Source: Pelomonas sp047654785 (GTDB taxonomy: Bacteria; Pseudomonadota; Gammaproteobacteria; Burkholderiales; Burkholderiaceae_C). From it: a stretch of 64,000 bases of DNA. Below the pieces are notes generated by a model. The model worked only from the letters and a program-made list of their open reading frames with translations, ran no database searches and was not told the origin of the DNA. The first letter of the stretch is position 1, and each line of letters starts with the position of its first letter. This document shows, piece after piece, positions 16,590-26,895 of the stretch. The position numbers were made by a program, and so were the translations under genes. Location: NCBI RefSeq assembly GCF_047654785.1, contig NZ_JASGKQ010000003.1, positions 1,736,001 to 1,800,000 on the forward strand. Direction: 5' to 3'.

Positions 16590-18122
16590 TCATGCTGCCG
16601 CCCTTTCTTCCTGCGCGGCCATCAGCAGGCCCAGGCGCCGCTCGTCGCAGTCCTCGATGGCGAGTTCGCCGGTGATGCGGCCGGCGTTCATGACGACGAC
16701 GCGGTCGGCCAGCGCCAGGATCTCGTCCAGCTCGCTGCTGACCAGCAGCACCGCGCAGCCGGCGTCGCGCAGCGCGCGCAGCTGGTGGTGGATGAATTCG
16801 ATGGCGCCGATGTCGACGCCGCGCGTCGGCTGGCCCACCAGCAGCACGGCCGGCTGCTCGCCGATCTCGCGGGCCAGGATCAGCTTCTGCTGGTTGCCGC
16901 CGGAGAACTTGCTGGAGCCCAGGTTCTCGTCGCGCGGGCGCACGTCGAAACGCTCCTGCATCCGGCGGGTCGCGTCGCGCATCGCCGCATGGTTCATGGA
17001 CGCGCCGCGGCGGTACTTGGGCAGGCCGTGGTAGCCCAGCACGGCGGACTCCCATGCCGGGAAGCTCATCACCAGGCCCACCGCGTGGCGGTCCTCCGGC
17101 ACATGGGCCAGGCGCAGCGGGCGGGCCTGCGCGGTGTCCAGCCAGGCCTCGGGCGTGAACGAGCGGCCGCCCAGCGCCATGCGGCCGCCCTCGGGCGCGC
17201 GCAGCCCGGACAGCACCTCCAGCAGCTCGCTCTGGCCGTTGCCCGACACGCCGGCCACGCCGACGATCTCGCCGGCCTTCAGCACCAGGCTCACGTCCTT
17301 CAGCGCCGGCACGCCGTTGGCGTGCCTCAGGCTCAGGCCGGACGCCTGCAGCCGCACGTCTCCGGCCTTGATCTCCATGCCGGCGGGCCGCCCCAGCGTG
17401 ACCTTGCGGCCCACCATGGACTCGGCCAGCGCGGCCTCGCTCCACCCGGCGATGGGCCGGGTCTCGACCACCTGGCCCGCGCGCATCACCGTGACGGCGC
17501 TGCACAGGCTCATCACCTCGCGCAGCTTGTGCGTGATCAGGATGAGCGTGGTGCCCAGCTGCTGCAGCCGGCGCAGCGTGACGAAGAGCTGGTCGGTCTC
17601 CTGCGGCGTCAGCACGGCCGTGGGCTCGTCCAGGATCAGGATCTTCGCGCCGCGGTACAGCGCCTTCAGGATCTCCAGCCGCTGCAGCTCGCCCACCGGC
17701 AGGTCGGCCACGACGGCGTCCAGCCGCACCTGCAGGCCGGTCTCCCGCATCAGCGCCTCCAGCCGGGCCCGCACCCGGGCCTTGGACGGCGCCAGGAAGA
17801 AGCCGCCCTCGGCGCCGAGCATGATGTTTTCCAGGCAGCTCAGCGTGTCGACCAGCATGAAGTGCTGGTGGACCATGCCGATGCCCAGCTGGATGGCCTG
17901 CTGCGAGTTGGCGATGCGCACCGGCTGGCCATCGACCTCGATGCTGCCGGCATCGGCGTGGTAGTAGCCGTACAGGATGGCCATCAGCGTGCTCTTGCCG
18001 GCGCCGTTCTCGCCGACCAGGCCGTGCACGCTGCCGGCCGCGATGTCGAAGGACACCTCGCGGTTGGCCTGCACGGCGCCGAAGCGCTTGGAGATGCCCT
18101 GGAGGCGGACCGCGACCGTCAT
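16590..18122 (-). CDS. Nucleoside ABC transporter ATP-binding protein (double ATPase)
   Basis: 510 residues with two ABC ATPase domains, as in NupO/YufO and sugar RbsA-type ATPases. Domain 1 has Walker A GENGAGKSTLM, a PVGELQRLEILKAL signature-like helix and Walker B ILILDEPTAVLTP. Domain 2 has a GVSGNGQSEL loop in place of a perfect Walker A and FSGGNQQKLILAREI before VLLVGQPTRGVD. Imperfect second-domain motifs are normal in this family. It powers uptake with the two permeases and the lipoprotein/periplasmic binding protein upstream. Confidence 0.94.
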   Translation of the reverse strand: MTVAVRLQGISKRFGAVQANREVSFDIAAGSVHGLVGENGAGKSTLMAILYGYYHADAGSIEVDGQPVRIANSQQAIQLGIGMVHQHFMLVDTLSCLENIMLGAEGGFFLAPSKARVRARLEALMRETGLQVRLDAVVADLPVGELQRLEILKALYRGAKILILDEPTAVLTPQETDQLFVTLRRLQQLGTTLILITHKLREVMSLCSAVTVMRAGQVVETRPIAGWSEAALAESMVGRKVTLGRPAGMEIKAGDVRLQASGLSLRHANGVPALKDVSLVLKAGEIVGVAGVSGNGQSELLEVLSGLRAPEGGRMALGGRSFTPEAWLDTAQARPLRLAHVPEDRHAVGLVMSFPAWESAVLGYHGLPKYRRGASMNHAAMRDATRRMQERFDVRPRDENLGSSKFSGGNQQKLILAREIGEQPAVLLVGQPTRGVDIGAIEFIHHQLRALRDAGCAVLLVSSELDEILALADRVVVMNAGRITGELAIEDCDERRLGLLMAAQEERAAA

Positions 18123-18127
18123 GCCGG

Positions 18128-19102
18128 TCAGAGCTTGCAGGCGTTGTCTGCCATGTAGTCCGCCACCTTGACCTTGCCGGCGATGATGTCGGCCTTGACG
18201 GCATCGACCTTGGCCTTCAGCGCCGGGGTCAGCAGCCGGGCGTTGTGCTCGTCGGCCGCGTAGTCCACGCCGCCTTCCTTCAGGCCGAGCACCTGCACGC
18301 CGGGCTTCCAGCCCTTCAGCACGTTGTAGACGGCCACGTCCACGCGCTTGACCATCGAGGTCAGCATGGTGCCGGGCTGCAGGTGGTTCTGGTTGCTGTC
18401 CACGCCGATGGCGAGCTTGCCGGCGTCCTTGGCGGCCTGGTAGACGCCCACGCCGGTGCCGCCGGCGGCGGCGAACACCACGTCCGAGCCCTTGGCGAAC
18501 TGGGCCTTGGCCAGCTCACCGCCGCGCGTCGGGTCGTTCCACGCGCTGGAGGTGGTGCCGGTCATGTTGGAGATCACCTCGACCTTGGGGTTGGTCTTGC
18601 GGGCGCCCTGCTCGTAGCCGCACTGGAACTTGCGGATCAGCGGGATGTCCATGCCGCCGACGAAGCCGACCTTGCCGGTCTTGCTGACCAGCGCGGCCAT
18701 CGCGCCGACCAGGTAGCTGCCCTCCTGCTCCTTGAACAGCACGGACTGCACGTTGGGCAGGTCCACCCGGGCGTCGATGATGGCGAACCGGGTCTTGGGG
18801 AAGTCCTTGGCCACCTGCTGCAGCGCCGACGCCTGCGCGAAGCCGATGCTGATGATGGGGCTGGCGCCGCGCTCGGCCATGCGGCGCAGGGCCTGCACGC
18901 GCTGGGTGTCGTTGCTGATCTCGAATTCGAGGTATTTCTTGCCCGTCTCCTTCTTCCAGGCTTCGGCGCCCTGGTAGCCGGCCTGGTTGAAGGATTTGTC
19001 GAACTTGCCGCCCATGTCGAAGATCACCGCGGGCTGCTGGGCTTGCGCCGCGCCGCAGGCGAACGCCAGGGCCAGGGAAAGGCGGATCGGGGTGGGCTTC
19101 AT
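18128..19102 (-). CDS. BMP-family nucleoside-binding protein
   Basis: 324 residues. The ATG at 19102 gives a clean signal peptide (MKPTPIRLSLALAFACGAAQAQ), while the longer upstream reading would destroy it. The mature protein shows the BMP/Med fold: VIFDMGGKFDKSFNQAGYQGAEAW, GSYLVGAMAALVSKTGKVGFVGGMD, FKGWKPG-type and GVDSNQNHLQPGTMLTSMVKRVD. It is the periplasmic receptor of the importer and the first gene of the salvage operon. A TACAAT hexamer (-10-like) lies about 35 bases upstream of the start. Confidence 0.93.
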   Translation of the reverse strand: MKPTPIRLSLALAFACGAAQAQQPAVIFDMGGKFDKSFNQAGYQGAEAWKKETGKKYLEFEISNDTQRVQALRRMAERGASPIISIGFAQASALQQVAKDFPKTRFAIIDARVDLPNVQSVLFKEQEGSYLVGAMAALVSKTGKVGFVGGMDIPLIRKFQCGYEQGARKTNPKVEVISNMTGTTSSAWNDPTRGGELAKAQFAKGSDVVFAAAGGTGVGVYQAAKDAGKLAIGVDSNQNHLQPGTMLTSMVKRVDVAVYNVLKGWKPGVQVLGLKEGGVDYAADEHNARLLTPALKAKVDAVKADIIAGKVKVADYMADNACKL

Positions 19103-19136
19103 GGGGTGGGCGGTCGGATTCCGGCGAAAGGCGCGC

Positions 19137-19142
19137 ATTGTA
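19137..19142 (-). promoter_or_regulatory. Candidate -10 element of the nucleoside salvage operon
   Basis: Read leftward, TACAAT (5/6 to consensus) occurs about 35 bases upstream of the binding-protein ATG in the only intergenic region that can serve the whole operon (19103-19210). No good -35 is visible at 16-18 bases, so this is a weak prediction. Confidence 0.3.
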
Positions 19143-19210
19143 GGAAACATCCCTCAAGTTCTACGGACCAGGAAAACACCGATCCGGCGGCCCCGCCGCG
19201 GCCCGGCGCC

Positions 19211-20551
19211 TCACCCCGGCCGGGCATGGCGCAACCGGCGGTGCGCCGCGCGGGCATGGGGCAGCCAGCCCAGTGTCGCCCATCGGCGCCACATCAGCAG
19301 GCCGCGGATCCACTCGTCGGCGGCGTAGGCGATCCACACGCCCACCAGCCCCCAGCCCAGGTAGACGCCCAGGAACCAGCTGCCCCCGGCCAGCACCACC
19401 GCCATCGACGCGGCGCCGGCCATGACCGGGTAGCGCGCATCGCCCGCGGCCCGCAGCGCGTTGATGACGACGAGGTTGAAGGTGCGGCCCGGCTCCAGCA
19501 GCACCGTCCACCACAGCAGCGTGCAGCCCAGCGCGACGATCTGCGGGTCCGACGTGAAGCGCGCCAGCAGCCACGGCCCGGCCAGCGCGAAGCCGCCGGC
19601 CACCACGAACGCCACCGCCAGCCCCAGCGCCAGCGACTTGCGCACCAGCCGGTGCGCCGCGTGCAGCTCGCCGGCGCCCACCATGTGGCCCACCAGGATC
19701 TCCACCGCGAAGCCCACGGCCAGGCTGAACATCAGGATCACGTGCAGGAACTGCATCGTGTACGCATGCGTGGCCAGCGCATGGGCGCCGAGCTGCGCCA
19801 CGCAGGCGATGCTGACCATGAAGGCCAGCCGCCAGCACACGTTCTCCGCCGCGCCGGGGATGCCGATGTGCAGCACCGTGCCCAGCGGTGCGCGCACCAG
19901 CCGCCACCAGTCCGCCCGGCGCAGCCGCAGGCCCAGCCGCGCCCGCCACAGCGTCACGTGGGCCAGCAGGCCGATGCCCCGGCCGCACAGGCAGGCCAGC
20001 GCATAGCCCGGCAGCCCCAGGCGCGGCATGGCCAGCAGCGCCACCGCCAGCGTGACCAGCTGGATGGCGATGACCACCGCCAGCGCCTCGCGGCTGCGCA
20101 GGTGGGCGCGCATGACGCTGGACATGTTGGCGTTCCACGCATCCAGCAGCAGCGCCGGGGCCAGCGCCTGCAGCAACGCCTGCGCCAGCGGCGCGACCTC
20201 GGGCGGCGCGTTCACCAGGCGCAGCAGCGGCCCGGCTGCCAGCAGCGCCGCCACGGCGCCGCCCAGGCCCAGCCAGGTGCTGGCGCCGACGACGGCGCGG
20301 GCCACGGCATCCGCCTGGTCGCGCCGGCCGGCGCCCAGCGCCTGCGTGACGGCCACGCTGACGCCCGCGCCGATGACCCGGAACAGCACGAACAGCGCCG
20401 CGAACACCTGGTTGGCCAGGCCGAACGCGGCGCCCGCGTCGTCGCCCAGCCGCGCGGCCAGCGCGGTGCCGACGACGCCGATGCCGATGCCCAGCAGCAG
20501 CTCCAGCAGCATCGGCCAGGCCAGCGGGAAGAGGCGCGGGCGGGCGGTCAT
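19211..20551 (-). CDS. MATE-family multidrug/metabolite efflux transporter
   Basis: 446 residues with about 12 membrane helices. It contains IGIGVVGTALAARLGDDAGAAFGLANQVF, GAGVSVAVTQALGAGRRDQADA near residue 75 and VGFAVEILVGHMVGAGE in the second half. These two related repeats are characteristic of MATE (NorM/DinF) antiporters. The substrate is unknown. It is transcribed left, its stop lying about 110 bases before the nucleoside operon start. It is divergent from aconitase, with 131 bases between the starts. Confidence 0.88.
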   Translation of the reverse strand: MTARPRLFPLAWPMLLELLLGIGIGVVGTALAARLGDDAGAAFGLANQVFAALFVLFRVIGAGVSVAVTQALGAGRRDQADAVARAVVGASTWLGLGGAVAALLAAGPLLRLVNAPPEVAPLAQALLQALAPALLLDAWNANMSSVMRAHLRSREALAVVIAIQLVTLAVALLAMPRLGLPGYALACLCGRGIGLLAHVTLWRARLGLRLRRADWWRLVRAPLGTVLHIGIPGAAENVCWRLAFMVSIACVAQLGAHALATHAYTMQFLHVILMFSLAVGFAVEILVGHMVGAGELHAAHRLVRKSLALGLAVAFVVAGGFALAGPWLLARFTSDPQIVALGCTLLWWTVLLEPGRTFNLVVINALRAAGDARYPVMAGAASMAVVLAGGSWFLGVYLGWGLVGVWIAYAADEWIRGLLMWRRWATLGWLPHARAAHRRLRHARPG

Positions 20552-20682
20552 GCGGCGCCTCGCCCGAGGCGGGGGGCAGCGGGCCCGAGGGCGGGCTGAC
20601 CGGGCTTGTCGGGCTTCGGGGCGGGAATCACACAGGTCACGGCAAGCTCGCCAAAATGGGCCGGCATCGTAAAGGAGCCGCC

Positions 20683-23394
<2,712 letters not shown>

Positions 23395-23396
23395 CA

Positions 23397-24395
23397 TCAC
23401 AAGGCATCCAGCGGACTCAGGATGCCGCGCCCGCCCTTGTTCAGCACATGGGTGTAGATCATCGTCGTGCTGACGTCCGCATGGCCCAGCAGCTCCTGCA
23501 CCGTGCGGATGTCGTGGCCGGCCTGCAGCAAATGCGTGGCGAAGGAATGCCGCAGCACGTGCGGCGTCACCGGCTTGTCGATGCCGGCCCGCCGGGCCGC
23601 CTCGCGCACCGCACGCTGCACGGACTCCGGAAAGACATGGTGCCGCCGCTCCACGGCCAGGCCGGTGCGCGCATCCGGGCGCGGATCGAGCGCGCGCACC
23701 GGCGACGGAAACACCCACTGCCAGGCCCAGCTCCTATCGGCCTGCGGGTACTTCACCGCCAGCGCCTGGGGCAGATACACCCGCCCCAGGCCGGCGGCCA
23801 GGTCCTTCTCATGCAGCGCGCGCGCCTTGTCCAGCTGCGCACGCAACGGCGCCATCAGGTTCTCCGGCAGCACCGTCACCCGGTCCTTGTTGCCCTTGCC
23901 CTCGCGCACGAGGATTTCGCGCCGCGCAAACTCCACGTCCTTCACCCGCAGCCGCAGCGCCTCCATCAGCCGCATGCCCGTGCCGTACAGCAACTGCGCC
24001 ACCAGCCCCGCGGTGCCGTCCACGTGCAGCAGCAGCTCGCGCACCTCGGTGGGCGTCAGCACCACCGGCAGGCGCCGAGGCCGCCGCGCCTGGACGACCT
24101 CGTCCAGCCACGGCAGGTCGATCTCCAATACCTGCTTGTACAAATAGAGCAGCGCCGCCTTGGCCTGGTTCTGCGTGGCCGCGGCCACCTGCCGCTCGAC
24201 CGCCAGATGGCTCAGAAAGGCCTCGACCTCTGCCGCCCCCATCTCCTGCGGGTGGCGCTTGCCGTGGAACAGGATGAAACGCCGCGCCCAATCCACATAG
24301 GCCTCCTCGGTGCGGAAGCTGTAATGCCGGGTGCGCAGATGGCTGCGCATCTGGTCCAGTAGCTTGGGGCGAGGGGGTGGCGATACCGACGGCAT
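23397..24395 (-). CDS. intI: Integron integrase (tyrosine recombinase)
   Basis: 332 residues. The tyrosine-recombinase catalytic set is present: Arg142 in GTGMRLMEALRLR, Lys170 in GKGNKD, His279 and Arg282 in PHVLRHSFATHLL, His305 in LLGHADV and Tyr314 in TTMIYTHV. Before box II lies the extra helix unique to integron integrases, ERRHHVFPESVQRAVREAA (residues about 249-267), which separates IntI from XerC/D and phage integrases. The ATG at 24395 has GGAGG 7-8 bases upstream; a GTG six codons earlier is less likely. It converges on acnA with 2 bases between stops. It catalyses attI x attC and attC x attC recombination, and the frame is intact. Confidence 0.96.
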   Translation of the reverse strand: MPSVSPPPRPKLLDQMRSHLRTRHYSFRTEEAYVDWARRFILFHGKRHPQEMGAAEVEAFLSHLAVERQVAAATQNQAKAALLYLYKQVLEIDLPWLDEVVQARRPRRLPVVLTPTEVRELLLHVDGTAGLVAQLLYGTGMRLMEALRLRVKDVEFARREILVREGKGNKDRVTVLPENLMAPLRAQLDKARALHEKDLAAGLGRVYLPQALAVKYPQADRSWAWQWVFPSPVRALDPRPDARTGLAVERRHHVFPESVQRAVREAARRAGIDKPVTPHVLRHSFATHLLQAGHDIRTVQELLGHADVSTTMIYTHVLNKGGRGILSPLDAL

Positions 24396-24439
24396 GGGCG
24401 AACCTCCGGGCACCTGTGCGACGAGTGCGTCCGCGAAAT

Positions 24440-24455
24440 TTTAGGTTTGCCTAAA
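24440..24455. promoter_or_regulatory. Inverted repeat upstream of intI (possible operator)
   Basis: TTTAGG-TTTG-CCTAAA, a perfect 6-bp inverted repeat in an AT-richer patch 45-60 bases upstream of the integrase ATG. Read leftward it overlaps TAAAAT, a -10-like hexamer. It could be an operator for intI. It does not match a LexA box. Confidence 0.35.
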
Positions 24456-24479
24456 CTGTAGCGGGAGACGATTTCAGGG

Positions 24480-24551
24480 GGGAGGGAATGCTCTGGCTTG
24501 TCTTAGCCGACTGCGCACCGTAGCATGGGCGTCGTCTAATCCTAGTTAGGT
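24480..24551 (+). other. attI recombination region with first cassette junction
   Basis: The core GTTAGGT at 24545-24551 fits GTTRRRY and is the junction where the first cassette joins. By analogy with other integrons the attI site extends some 60-70 bases to the left of it. The left limit given here is an estimate, because attI sequences are family-specific and not recognisable by eye. The first cassette ORF starts 10 bases after the core. Confidence 0.6.
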
Positions 24552-24560
24552 GCCACAGAC

Positions 24561-25037
24561 ATGGTTCGTAGAGTTGGCGAAGATGAGAGCGAGCAAAAAG
24601 TCATAGATGACATCGCCAACTTCGGATGGCACTGCGTCAGCATTTTTGCCGAAGGCGAGCAATCCGGTTATTCATTTACGGTGGGCTTGTTTGAGTCTTA
24701 CAAGCACCCAGAACTCATCATTTTTGGCCTTTCATCTAAGGTTGCTCACCAAATTTTTTGCATCGCTGCCGATGCAGCAAAGTCTGGTCATCCGCTAGAT
24801 CTCGCACTCCCAACTGATGCTCTAGTCAACAACTATTTATGCTGCTTCGCCGAAGTTCCAACCATTGGGTATCAAGAGTACGTCGGTTTCTGTTGCTGGT
24901 ACTATCAAGGCAATGACTTTCCGCTCTTTCAAATTGTCTGGCCTTCACGCTCTGGGCTCTTTCCATGGCATCCTCAAGCCACATCAGAGTTTCGTGCAAT
25001 ACAGCCAGTCATTGCGGCTGTCGCTAGTGGCACCTAA
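24561..25037 (+). CDS. Cassette 1: DUF4262 domain protein
   Basis: 158 residues. The whole protein fits the DUF4262 pattern: DDIANFGWHCVSIFAEGEQSGYS at the start, then FTVGLFESYKHPELIIFGL and CCFAEVPTIGYQEYVGFCCWYYQG. Biochemical function is unknown. DUF4262 genes occur in several mobile contexts, including integron arrays. The GC content is clearly below that of the surrounding genes, consistent with acquisition. The stop overlaps the right-hand core of attC1, as is usual for cassettes. Confidence 0.8.
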   Translation: MVRRVGEDESEQKVIDDIANFGWHCVSIFAEGEQSGYSFTVGLFESYKHPELIIFGLSSKVAHQIFCIAADAAKSGHPLDLALPTDALVNNYLCCFAEVPTIGYQEYVGFCCWYYQGNDFPLFQIVWPSRSGLFPWHPQATSEFRAIQPVIAAVASGT

Positions 25038-25088
25038 CATCTCGTTCAAGGCGGACGGCTTCGCCGCCGCTTAACTCCAGCGTTAGAC
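25032..25088 (+). repeat. attC1 (57 bp)
   Basis: Left core ACCTAAC (RYYYAAC) at 25032 and right core GTTAGAC (GTTRRRY) at 25082, with internal arms TTCAAGGCGG / CCGCCGCTTAA around a short GGCTTCGCC-type hairpin. Recombination is expected between 25082 and 25083. Confidence 0.88.
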
Positions 25089-25125
25089 CGCAGAAATTGA
25101 TTGGTCGAATCGTGGAGGAAACCTC

Positions 25126-25506
25126 ATGAAGCGCGTGACAGGCATAGGCGGCATCTTCTTCAAGTCCCCTGATCCCAAGCGACTGGGAGCTTGGTACCGA
25201 GATCACCTCGGGCTGGCCGTAAGCGATTGGGGAGGCGCTGTATTTCAATGGGGAGGCTCCGACAGCGAGCCTGGGATGACCATCTGGAGTGTGTTCGCGC
25301 AAGACGCGAAGAAGATGGATCCAAGCATGTCTCCCTTCATGATCAATTTTCGCGTGGACAATCTTGACGCACTTCTGGCCGCTTTACGTGCAGAGGGCTG
25401 CAACGTACTTGATGAGGTGGAGTCCTCTGACTTCGGCAAGTTCGGATGGGTCATAGACCCTGACGGAAACAAAGTCGAGCTGTGGGAGCCGCCAGCGGAC
25501 CAATGA
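25126..25506 (+). CDS. Cassette 2: VOC-family (glyoxalase/bleomycin-resistance fold) protein
   Basis: 126 residues with a single vicinal-oxygen-chelate domain: MKRVTGIGGIFFKSPDPKRLGAWYRDHLGL at the N-terminus and the typical ending GWVIDPDGNKVELWEPP. It has FMINFRVDNLDALLAALRAEG in the second beta-alpha-beta module. VOC proteins range from glyoxalase I to metal-free antibiotic-binding proteins; nothing here fixes the role. VOC genes are frequent integron cassettes. An AGGAAACC site precedes the ATG. Whether it confers resistance is unknown. Confidence 0.85.
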   Translation: MKRVTGIGGIFFKSPDPKRLGAWYRDHLGLAVSDWGGAVFQWGGSDSEPGMTIWSVFAQDAKKMDPSMSPFMINFRVDNLDALLAALRAEGCNVLDEVESSDFGKFGWVIDPDGNKVELWEPPADQ

Positions 25507-25519
25507 GCCACGCACTGCG

Positions 25520-25579
25520 GTCTAACAATTCATTCAAGCCGACGTTGCTTCGCAACGCGGCTTAATTCAGGCGTTAGGC
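25520..25579 (+). repeat. attC2 (60 bp)
   Basis: Left core GTCTAAC at 25520, right core GTTAGGC at 25573. The inner arms TT-C-AAGCCG / CGGCTTAA carry one extra unpaired C, the extrahelical base that sets strand choice in attC recombination. The terminal hairpin is ACGTTGCTTCGCAACG. Confidence 0.92.
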
Positions 25580-25603
25580 CTCACGAAACACATTTCCGCA
25601 CTC

Positions 25604-26218
25604 ATGCGCTTTGAAGGCAACCTCACTTCCTGGAACGACGAACGCGGCTTCGGGCGCATTGAATCCAGCCAGGGCGGCGAACCCATCTTCGTCCACGTCT
25701 CTGCTTGGCCTCGGGGCACGGGTCGCCCTCAGCTCGGACAAGCCGTCAGCTTTGAGGTGGAACTTGGGCCAAAGGGTAAGCGCGCCAAGAACGTTCAGCT
25801 CGTCCAATTTCGCCGTCCCGTCAGACCGTCCGAACGAGCAACACGTGCGCAATGGGGAACGGCGACCCTCTTTGCCATACCTGCCTTCCTTGTCATCTAC
25901 GTCGTGGTCGCGGCAGTTTGGAAGCTTCCGCTCTGGGTCGCCGGCCTGTATCTCGCCGTCAGCGCTGCGACCTTCCTGGCCTACGCCGCAGACAAGTCGG
26001 CCGCAAGCAGCGGCGCATGGCGCACACCGGAAAGCACGTTGCACATGCTGGCTGTCGCAGGCGGGTGGCCTGGCGCACTGTTGGCGCAGCAGCTTCTTCG
26101 CCACAAGTCCACAAAGCAACCGTTCAGGCAGGTCTTCTGGGCAACCGCTTTGCTCAATGTCGTTGGTCTCGTGTTGTTGGCATCGCCACTTCGCCGGTCC
26201 CTTCTGCCTGCGCTGTGA
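25604..26218 (+). CDS. Cassette 3: cold-shock domain / DUF1294 membrane protein
   Basis: 204 residues in two parts. Residues 1-65 are a cold-shock-like OB fold (GNLTSWNDERGFGRIES, EPIFVHVSAW, VSFEVELGPKGKRA). Residues 85-200 are a DUF1294 membrane region with about four helices, including AADKSAASSGAWRTPESTLHMLAVAGGWPGALLAQQLLRHK and TKQPFRQVFW, diagnostic of DUF1294. The same fusion is known elsewhere and in cassettes, but its role is not established; RNA or nucleic-acid binding at the membrane is inferred from the CSD. Another frame of the same length overlaps it but lacks any domain and is rejected. Confidence 0.88.
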   Translation: MRFEGNLTSWNDERGFGRIESSQGGEPIFVHVSAWPRGTGRPQLGQAVSFEVELGPKGKRAKNVQLVQFRRPVRPSERATRAQWGTATLFAIPAFLVIYVVVAAVWKLPLWVAGLYLAVSAATFLAYAADKSAASSGAWRTPESTLHMLAVAGGWPGALLAQQLLRHKSTKQPFRQVFWATALLNVVGLVLLASPLRRSLLPAL

Positions 26219-26219
26219 G

Positions 26220-26345
26220 GCCTAACCAGTCGTTCAACCGGACCCGCAGCGGCATGCGGCCTGGCCCGCGCGGCGCATGATAAACAAAGGCGCTGCGCGG
26301 GCCAGGCCGCATGCCGCTGCGGTCCGGTTAACTCCAACGTTAGGC
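26220..26345 (+). repeat. attC3 (126 bp, extended stem)
   Basis: Left core GCCTAAC at 26220 and right core GTTAGGC at 26339 flank an unusually long arm: about 33 bp pair (ACCGGACC-GCAGCGGC and onward with its complement), with a single bulged C near the base and an AT-rich loop ATGATAAACAAAG at the tip. It is about twice the length of its neighbours. Confidence 0.88.
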
Positions 26346-26361
26346 AACACGGGAGAGATTT

Positions 26362-26895
26362 GTGCCGCCGCAATTCAGCATCGGACTCAAACTAGCGTGG
26401 CTAAGCGTATTGCTTTACTGGCTATGGAGCGCTCGCCGGGTCAAGGCACCTGAAAGAATAGAGGCTCCATTCAAACGCTTCGTCGCTTACTGGCTTCCAC
26501 TCCTTATCGCGGTCTTGCTGCTCGGCCCAGGTGATTGGTTTGGCCATAGCTTGTTGCGTGAGAACTTTGTCCCGCACACTACGCTTGTCTACTCTATAGG
26601 CTTAGCCCTCTGCCTCCTTGGTGCCGCGCTTGCAATCTGGTCACGCCACTTACTAGGTCAAAATTGGAGTCTCAGCGTCCAGCTAAAAAAGGAGCACGAG
26701 CTAATCCAATCCGGCCCCTATCGGCTCGTGCGGCATCCGATTTACAGTGGCTTGTTGCTTCTGTTCATCGGCAACACGCTCATGGTAGGTGATTGGCGTG
26801 GCATTCTGGCAGTAGCAATTGTCTTTCTATCGTTTTGGCGCAAACTCAAACAAGAAGAAAGTTGGCTCACACAACAGTTTGGAACAACTTACCTA
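26362..26895 (+). pseudogene. Cassette 4: ICMT-like isoprenylcysteine methyltransferase-family membrane protein, 3' end lost
   Basis: A GTG start at 26362 follows GGGAGAGATTT. It encodes several membrane helices and the ICMT/PEMT signature LIQSGPYRLVRHPIYSGLLLLFIG, then ending near EESWLTQQFGTTYL. In this family the protein usually runs 10-25 residues further, to a final alpha helix. Here the reading frame enters the left end of an IS at 26896, and the remaining codons to 26973 are IS sequence. The gene is therefore probably truncated; a shortened product with a foreign tail could still be made. The native methyl acceptor is unknown. Confidence 0.8.

Noticed and set aside
23397..24395. Tyrosine recombinase as a sign of a prophage or genomic-island integrase
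   Set aside because: The ERRHHVFPESVQRAV helix and the adjacent attC array identify it as an integron integrase; no phage genes or tRNA attachment site are present.
24396..24545. LexA (SOS) box upstream of intI
   Set aside because: No CTGT-N8-ACAG or close variant; the single CTGT at 24456 has no partner.
25126..25506. VOC cassette as an antibiotic-resistance gene
   Set aside because: The VOC fold alone does not show drug binding; nothing in the sequence points to bleomycin or fosfomycin resistance.
25611..26225. Second 204-codon frame in cassette 3
   Set aside because: Overlaps the CSD-DUF1294 gene, no domain, and Ser/Arg-rich composition typical of a wrong frame.
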